Shown here: in pieces, positions 6,316-9,845 of the stretch | How positions within the stretch are numbered: position 1 is the stretch's first letter | Layout of the letters: the number at the start of each line of letters is the position of its first letter | Source of the DNA: Moraxellaceae bacterium UBA2032 | GTDB taxonomy: Bacteria > Pseudomonadota > Gammaproteobacteria > Pseudomonadales > Moraxellaceae | DNA length: 9,845 bases | Reading direction: 5' to 3' | Assembly (NCBI GenBank): GCA_002333125.1 | Contig: DDBM01000156.1 | Location: 2,776-12,620 of the forward strand | Made by a program: the position numbers and the translations under genes | The notes under the pieces: generated by a model | What the model was told of the DNA's origin: nothing | Database searches by the model: none | Seen by the model: only the letters and a program-made list of their open reading frames with translations

Positions 6316-6578
6316 AACAGGGCAGTTGCAGGATTTTTGGACAAGACATTCATGATGAATGCAACAAGGCCGTCAGGACTAGCTTGGAGCTGGATGTGTT
6401 AGGAAACACAAAAGGAAGCGTGAGGACTACGCTAAGGATTCGTCAGGACGCGTTTATGGGACACAGGAAAAGGACTGCGTGCCGAGAGGCATAAAAAATG
6501 GAAAGGAAACACAAGGTTGTGTAGGGAACAATGGGATGGATACAAAACGGGGCAGATTTTCTGCCCCGCTTGTATTTT
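6316..6578 (+). ncRNA. CsrB/RsmZ-type CsrA-sequestering small RNA
   Basis: This non-coding stretch has 18 GGA triplets on the plus strand between 6331 and 6540, many as AGGA or GGGA, the core of CsrA/RsmA binding sites. Several sit in the loops of short hairpins. TGTGTT-AGGA-AACACA (6395–6410) has a perfect 6-bp stem with AGGA as its loop. GCGT/ACGC encloses GAGGACT (6418–6432), and TTGT/ACAA encloses GTAGGGA (6517–6531). Other hairpins lie at 6347–6361 (CATTCA/TGAATG) and 6480–6491 (TGCC-GAGA-GGCA). A promoter ends at 6308 and an intrinsic terminator at 6548–6578, giving about 260 nt, intermediate between RsmZ and E. coli CsrB. Such RNAs titrate the translational repressor CsrA/RsmA and are usually activated by the GacS/GacA (BarA/UvrY) system. 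In Pseudomonas, rsmZ also lies beside fdxA, which lies here two positions downstream. The exact 5' end is inferred. Confidence 0.88.
6548..6578 (+). terminator. Intrinsic terminator of the CsrB-like RNA, probably bidirectional
   Basis: An 8-bp GC-rich stem CGGGGCAG (6548–6555) / CTGCCCCG (6561–6568) with loop ATTTT is followed on the plus strand by CTTGTATTTT. On the minus strand it is followed by TTTTGTA, so it can also end transcription from the convergent DUF2059 gene, whose stop lies about 40 nt away. Confidence 0.85.
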
Positions 6579-6609
6579 AAGGCTTAAATTTTTGCCTCAA
6601 CCACCTGCT

Positions 6610-7050
6610 TTACTTTTTTGCCTGCATTAACATCATCACACGCTCATTGGCATCTTGCATCCACTGCTGACTAGCAAACATCAGCTCTTGGGTAATTTGT
6701 GGCATTTTTTGGGCAATGCTTTTGCCCTCTGGTGTACTGTAAAAAGCAATCGACTTTTGCATTTCTTCTTTGCTAAAAATACGCGCATAAACCGTTTGCT
6801 GCTTATCTAAAATCTCTTGAATATTTAGCTCTTCATCCAAAATGCTAAAAAAATCGGCTTTGATATAAGGCGGCAAATTTTGTTTGATTTGCTGCATCAT
6901 GGACTCTTTGACCGATGACACGGCTGCAACTGAGCCATCTAATTTGATGAGCTGCTGCGCTAATTGTATTTTTTCGCTACTAGGTACTTCTTCTGCAAAC
7001 ACAGGGCTAATTAGCAAAACACTCAACAAAGCAACTATCTGTTTTTTCAT
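6610..7050 (-). CDS. DUF2059-family exported protein
   Basis: The ATG at 7050 (MKKQIVALL) is chosen over a longer frame from 7083, because AAAGGA sits about 7 nt upstream and it begins a clean signal peptide: positive MKK, a hydrophobic core, then SPVFA before EE (cleavage near residue 19–20). The product has 146 residues. The mature part is a helical domain with the features of DUF2059: the IFSKEEMQKSIAFYSTPEGKS segment (turn with F-Y-TPEG-K) and a following amphipathic helix. The family is common in proteobacterial periplasms and has no established biochemical role. The gene lies between two intrinsic terminators, so it is probably transcribed alone. It converges on the CsrB-like RNA. Confidence 0.85.
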   Translation of the reverse strand: MKKQIVALLSVLLISPVFAEEVPSSEKIQLAQQLIKLDGSVAAVSSVKESMMQQIKQNLPPYIKADFFSILDEELNIQEILDKQQTVYARIFSKEEMQKSIAFYSTPEGKSIAQKMPQITQELMFASQQWMQDANERVMMLMQAKK

Positions 7051-7098
7051 GGTTTTTCCTTTAATAACATACGCTTGACTCACAATAAATTGGCAGTA

Positions 7099-7126
7099 AA
7101 AAGCCGCTGTTACAGCGGATTTTTTG
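7099..7126 (-). terminator. Intrinsic terminator downstream of fdxA
   Basis: CCGCTG (7104–7109) and CAGCGG (7113–7118) form a tight 6-bp stem with a TTA loop. On the minus strand it is followed by CTTTTT just after the fdxA stop at 7131. On the plus strand it is followed by ATTTTTT, so it may work both ways. It separates fdxA from the DUF2059 gene. Confidence 0.85.
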
Positions 7127-7130
7127 AGAC

Positions 7131-7454
7131 TTAACGCTCTAAATACTGCATTTTACCGTCCACACCATCCCATTCTTTGGCATCGACAGGTGGCTCGCCT
7201 TTTTCGGTAATGTTTGGCCAGATTTCGGCTAACTCGGCGTTTAGTTTAGTAAACTTTTCTTGGCCTTTAGGCACTTCATCTTCAGAAAAAATAGCATTAG
7301 CAGGACATTCTGGCTCACACAATGCACAGTCAATACACTCATCAGGATGAATAGCCAAAAAGTTTGGGCCTTCGTAAAAACAATCTACAGGGCAAACTTC
7401 GACACAATCTTGATATTTACATTTAATACAGTTTTCGGTAACGACAAAAGTCAT
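7131..7454 (-). CDS. fdxA: 7Fe ferredoxin (one 3Fe-4S, one 4Fe-4S cluster)
   Basis: The ATG at 7454 is preferred over an upstream TTG: AGGA lies 6 nt before it, and [14 protein letters not shown] is the standard FdxA N-terminus. The 107-residue length is normal. By analogy with Azotobacter ferredoxin I (numbering shifted by one), Cys9, Cys17 and Cys50 ligate the 3Fe-4S cluster. Cys21, Cys40, Cys43 and Cys46 ligate the 4Fe-4S cluster, and Cys25 is the conserved free cysteine. All are present ([21 protein letters not shown]). A C-terminal extension of about 50 residues follows, as in this family. It is a cytoplasmic low-potential electron carrier. It lies 63 nt downstream of mutS on the same strand, the same pairing seen in Pseudomonas, and has its own likely promoter and a terminator. 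Confidence 0.97.
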   Translation of the reverse strand: MTFVVTENCIKCKYQDCVEVCPVDCFYEGPNFLAIHPDECIDCALCEPECPANAIFSEDEVPKGQEKFTKLNAELAEIWPNITEKGEPPVDAKEWDGVDGKMQYLER

Positions 7455-7498
7455 GTTGTCCTGCCTCTTCAATCAATAAAACGGAACGATGATGCCCT

Positions 7499-7528
7499 AT
7501 TCTAAGCGGTATTAACCTTATTTGTCAG
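7499..7528 (-). promoter_or_regulatory. Predicted sigma70 promoter of fdxA
   Basis: Read on the minus strand, a -35 box CTGACA (7528–7523) and a -10 box TAGAAT (7504–7499) each match consensus at five of six positions, with an 18-nt spacer. The -35 box lies in the last codons of mutS, and initiation would fall near 7492, leaving a leader of about 40 nt. Read-through from mutS is also possible, since no hairpin separates the genes. Confidence 0.5.
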
Positions 7529-9845
7529 CTTTAATCTCACTTTGCTTCATCAATAAACTTTGTAACTCATATAAGCATTGTAAGGCAGCGCGTGGCGTAA
7601 GGTTATCTATATCTATCTCTTTGAGTGTGGTTTCCACTTCACTCACCCTAGTCTTTTCTATGACTTTTTCTACTACCATTGGCTCGTTAAACAAGGCAGT
7701 TTGTTGGGGCGATGGCTTGTTTTTGGCTTTTTTGGCTAATGGGCTTTGCTCTAACTCATTAAGTTTGTGTTGTGCGGCTTGAATCACGACCATCGGCACA
7801 CCTGCCAATTTAGCCACTTGCAAACCAAAACTTTTACTGGCCGCACCTTGCGTTACTCGATGTAAAAATACTAAATTGTCGCCATAATCACTGGCCTCTA
7901 CATGAACATTAATCGCCCCTTGATAATGCTCAGGTAAGCTCGTTAATTCAAAATAATGGGTTGCAAATAAGGTTAAGGCTTTAATGTGCTGCACTAAATG
8001 CACTGCCGCCGCCCATGCCAACGACAAACCATCAAAAGTACTGGTACCGCGCCCTACTTCGTCCATTAATACTAAACTATGCTGTGTGGCATTTTGTAAA
8101 ATATTGGCGGTTTCGGTCATTTCCACCATAAAAGTTGAGCGTCCACCTGCCAAGTCATCTGCCGAACCAATACGGGTAAAAATACGGTCTATACTGCCAA
8201 TGGTGGCCGCTTGAGCAGGCACTAAACTGCCTATGTGTGCCAACAAGACAATCAACGCGGTTTGCCGCATAAACGTAGATTTACCACCCATATTAGGCCC
8301 TGTAATAATCAACATCCGTTGCTGTTGGCTTAATTGGCTGTTATTGGGCGTAAACGTGCTATTTAATACTTGCTCTACCACAGGATGACGACCTTGCTCA
8401 ATATCAATCATGCTTTGTGCCACTAAGGTAGGCTGTACCCAACTCCCTTGATAGGCTTTATCTGCCAACGCAACCAACACATCTAACTCGGCCAAAGCCA
8501 TGCTCATTTGCTGTAAAGGTGCAACATGTTGCACGAGTTCTTCGAGCAATTGTTCATATAAAAACTTTTCTCGCGCTAAGGCACGAGAAGCGGCAGACAA
8601 GGCTTTATCTTCAAAAACTTTTAACTCAGGGGTAATATAACGCTCTACATTTTTGAGGGTTTGACGACGAATAAAATGCGCGGGTGCGTTTTCGGCTTGG
8701 GCGCGGGTTAATTCAATATAATAGCCACTGACGCGGTTATAACCAATTTTTAAGGTAGGAATACCAGTCGCTTCACGCTCTTTAATTTCTAAATTTAAAA
8801 GATAATCGCCCGCATTGGTGCTAATGGCACGCAGTTCATCTAAGTCAGCATCGAAGCCTTCGGCCAGTACACCCCCTTCACGAATCACGACTGGTGGGTT
8901 TTCGATAATCGCTCGTTGTAATAAGTCGTGTAATTGGGGAAACTCACGAATATCCTCTTTTAACTGCATTAGCTTAGCCGTTTTAAAATATTGTAAATGC
9001 TGCTGTAAATGTGGCAACTCAGCAAACACTTCTCGCAGACGACTTAAATCTCGTGGGCGTGCGGTTTTTAAGGCAATACGCGCCAAAATGCGTTCGCAAT
9101 CCCCAATGGCTTGTAAATGCGTTTGCAGTTTTTCATACATATAGTCTTGAGTTAACTCAATAATCGCTTGCTGACGCAATAATAGACTGGCGATATGACG
9201 TAACGGTTGATGTAACCAACGGCGTAATAATCGACTTCCCATCGGTGTTTGACAGCCATCTAAAACCCACGCCAAGCTATATTGAAACTCACCCGTTAAG
9301 GTTTGTGTTAGCTCTAAATTACGGCGTGTGACGGCATCTAAATAAATAAAATCACTGGACTGCTCAACGCGAATACCTTGTAAATGGGGTAAGGCTGTTT
9401 TTTGAGTATCTTTGGCATATTGTAATAATGCGCCTGCGGCAATCACGGCTGCTGGCAAGTTTTGACAGCCAAAACCTTGCAAATCTTTAACCGCAAATTG
9501 CTGACATAATAGATGTTGTGCTGTTTCTAAGATAAATTCCCACGGCTGACGTTTGGTAATGGGGCGCGTGTTATCTAACCATGACAAAATGGGTGAATCT
9601 TCACTAATGACAATTTCGGCAGGACTCAACCGTGCTAATTCTGCGGCTAAAGCTTGTGGCGACAACTCACAAGTTAATACGCTAAAACGGCCACTGCTAA
9701 TATCTAAAACTGCTAAACCTAATTCTTGTTGATGTACGTGAATCGCTAATAAAGAGGCATCTTGTTTGGCATCTAATAAGGCTTCGTCTGTGACTGTACC
9801 CGCGCTTAAAATACGCGCCACTTTACGTTCTACAGGCCCTTTGCT
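7518..9845 (-). CDS. mutS: DNA mismatch repair ATPase MutS, N-terminus beyond right edge
   Basis: The frame is open to the right edge. The first visible residues, SKGPVERKVARI, align to the E. coli MutS region at about residue 100, so the mismatch-binding domain with its Phe-x-Glu motif lies outside; the apparent start at 9821 is an internal GTG. The 775 visible residues cover the connector, core/lever (e.g. RRNLELTQTL, GSRLLRRWLHQPL), clamp and ATPase domains. The ATPase has Walker A GPNMGGKST (about 8274–8300), the signature region GSADDLAGGRSTF, Walker B LVLMDEVGRGTSTFDG and the FATHYFEL switch. A C-terminal helix-turn-helix follows, then a linker and the LTPRAALQCLYELQSLL tail that supports dimer–tetramer assembly. 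MutS recognises mismatches and recruits MutL in post-replicative repair. No frameshift is seen, so the visible part looks functional. fdxA follows on the same strand. Confidence 0.98.
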   Translation of the reverse strand, partial: SKGPVERKVARILSAGTVTDEALLDAKQDASLLAIHVHQQELGLAVLDISSGRFSVLTCELSPQALAAELARLSPAEIVISEDSPILSWLDNTRPITKRQPWEFILETAQHLLCQQFAVKDLQGFGCQNLPAAVIAAGALLQYAKDTQKTALPHLQGIRVEQSSDFIYLDAVTRRNLELTQTLTGEFQYSLAWVLDGCQTPMGSRLLRRWLHQPLRHIASLLLRQQAIIELTQDYMYEKLQTHLQAIGDCERILARIALKTARPRDLSRLREVFAELPHLQQHLQYFKTAKLMQLKEDIREFPQLHDLLQRAIIENPPVVIREGGVLAEGFDADLDELRAISTNAGDYLLNLEIKEREATGIPTLKIGYNRVSGYYIELTRAQAENAPAHFIRRQTLKNVERYITPELKVFEDKALSAASRALAREKFLYEQLLEELVQHVAPLQQMSMALAELDVLVALADKAYQGSWVQPTLVAQSMIDIEQGRHPVVEQVLNSTFTPNNSQLSQQQRMLIITGPNMGGKSTFMRQTALIVLLAHIGSLVPAQAATIGSIDRIFTRIGSADDLAGGRSTFMVEMTETANILQNATQHSLVLMDEVGRGTSTFDGLSLAWAAAVHLVQHIKALTLFATHYFELTSLPEHYQGAINVHVEASDYGDNLVFLHRVTQGAASKSFGLQVAKLAGVPMVVIQAAQHKLNELEQSPLAKKAKNKPSPQQTALFNEPMVVEKVIEKTRVSEVETTLKEIDIDNLTPRAALQCLYELQSLLMKQSEIKADK

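Noticed and set aside
6316..6578. Coding gene or CRISPR-like repeat array in the GGA-rich stretch
   Set aside because: No open frame of useful length with a ribosome site is present, and the recurring GGA units are irregularly spaced and lack a constant repeat sequence.
7051..7083. Longer N-terminus (MSQAYVIKGKT) for the DUF2059 protein
   Set aside because: It would bury the signal peptide behind a polar extension and covers the real ribosome site AAAGGA.
8815..9144. Plus-strand open frames inside mutS (also at 7522–7782 and 7984–8214)
   Set aside because: They are shadows of the mutS frame, with Ser/Cys/Lys-rich composition and no start signals.

Overview
The window looks like chromosomal DNA from an AT-rich gammaproteobacterium of the order Pseudomonadales, most likely Moraxellaceae-like. 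This is inferred from the mutS–fdxA gene order, the GGA-rich CsrB/RsmZ-type RNA next to fdxA (in Pseudomonas, rsmZ also lies beside fdxA), the DUF2059 protein, and the AT-rich codon use. No phage, transposase, CRISPR array, tRNA or rRNA is visible.

Left part (1–4925). A VWA-domain lipoprotein gene on the minus strand runs off the left edge. It is divergent from a plus-strand pair: a TauE/SafE-type permease and, 39 nt later, a rhomboid-fold membrane protein whose serine protease site is degenerate and which ends in a helical-repeat domain. Converging on that pair with a single-base gap is a minus-strand gene for a B-box-like zinc-binding, multi-pass membrane protein. Its C-terminal helical-repeat domain looks related to that of the rhomboid-like protein.

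Middle (4926–6600). A 94-codon N-terminal fragment of an NAD(P)/FAD-dependent oxidoreductase is followed by a minus-strand secreted RNase T2-family protein. That protein keeps the CAS1 histidine motif but has lost the CAS2 catalytic residues. An AT-rich spacer of about 390 bp with overlapping inverted repeats follows. It leads to a roughly 260-nt plus-strand RNA gene with 18 GGA motifs, several of them in hairpin loops, a plausible sigma70 promoter and an intrinsic terminator. This is a strong candidate for a CsrB/RsmZ-family RNA that sequesters CsrA/RsmA.

Right part (6601–9845). Three minus-strand genes follow: a small exported DUF2059 protein, the 7Fe ferredoxin fdxA with its own promoter and terminator, and mutS, which is cut by the right edge and lacks its N-terminal mismatch-recognition segment.

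The most notable items are the CsrB/RsmZ-like RNA, the pseudo-rhomboid and zinc-finger membrane protein pair, and the RNase T2 homologue with a degenerate active site.
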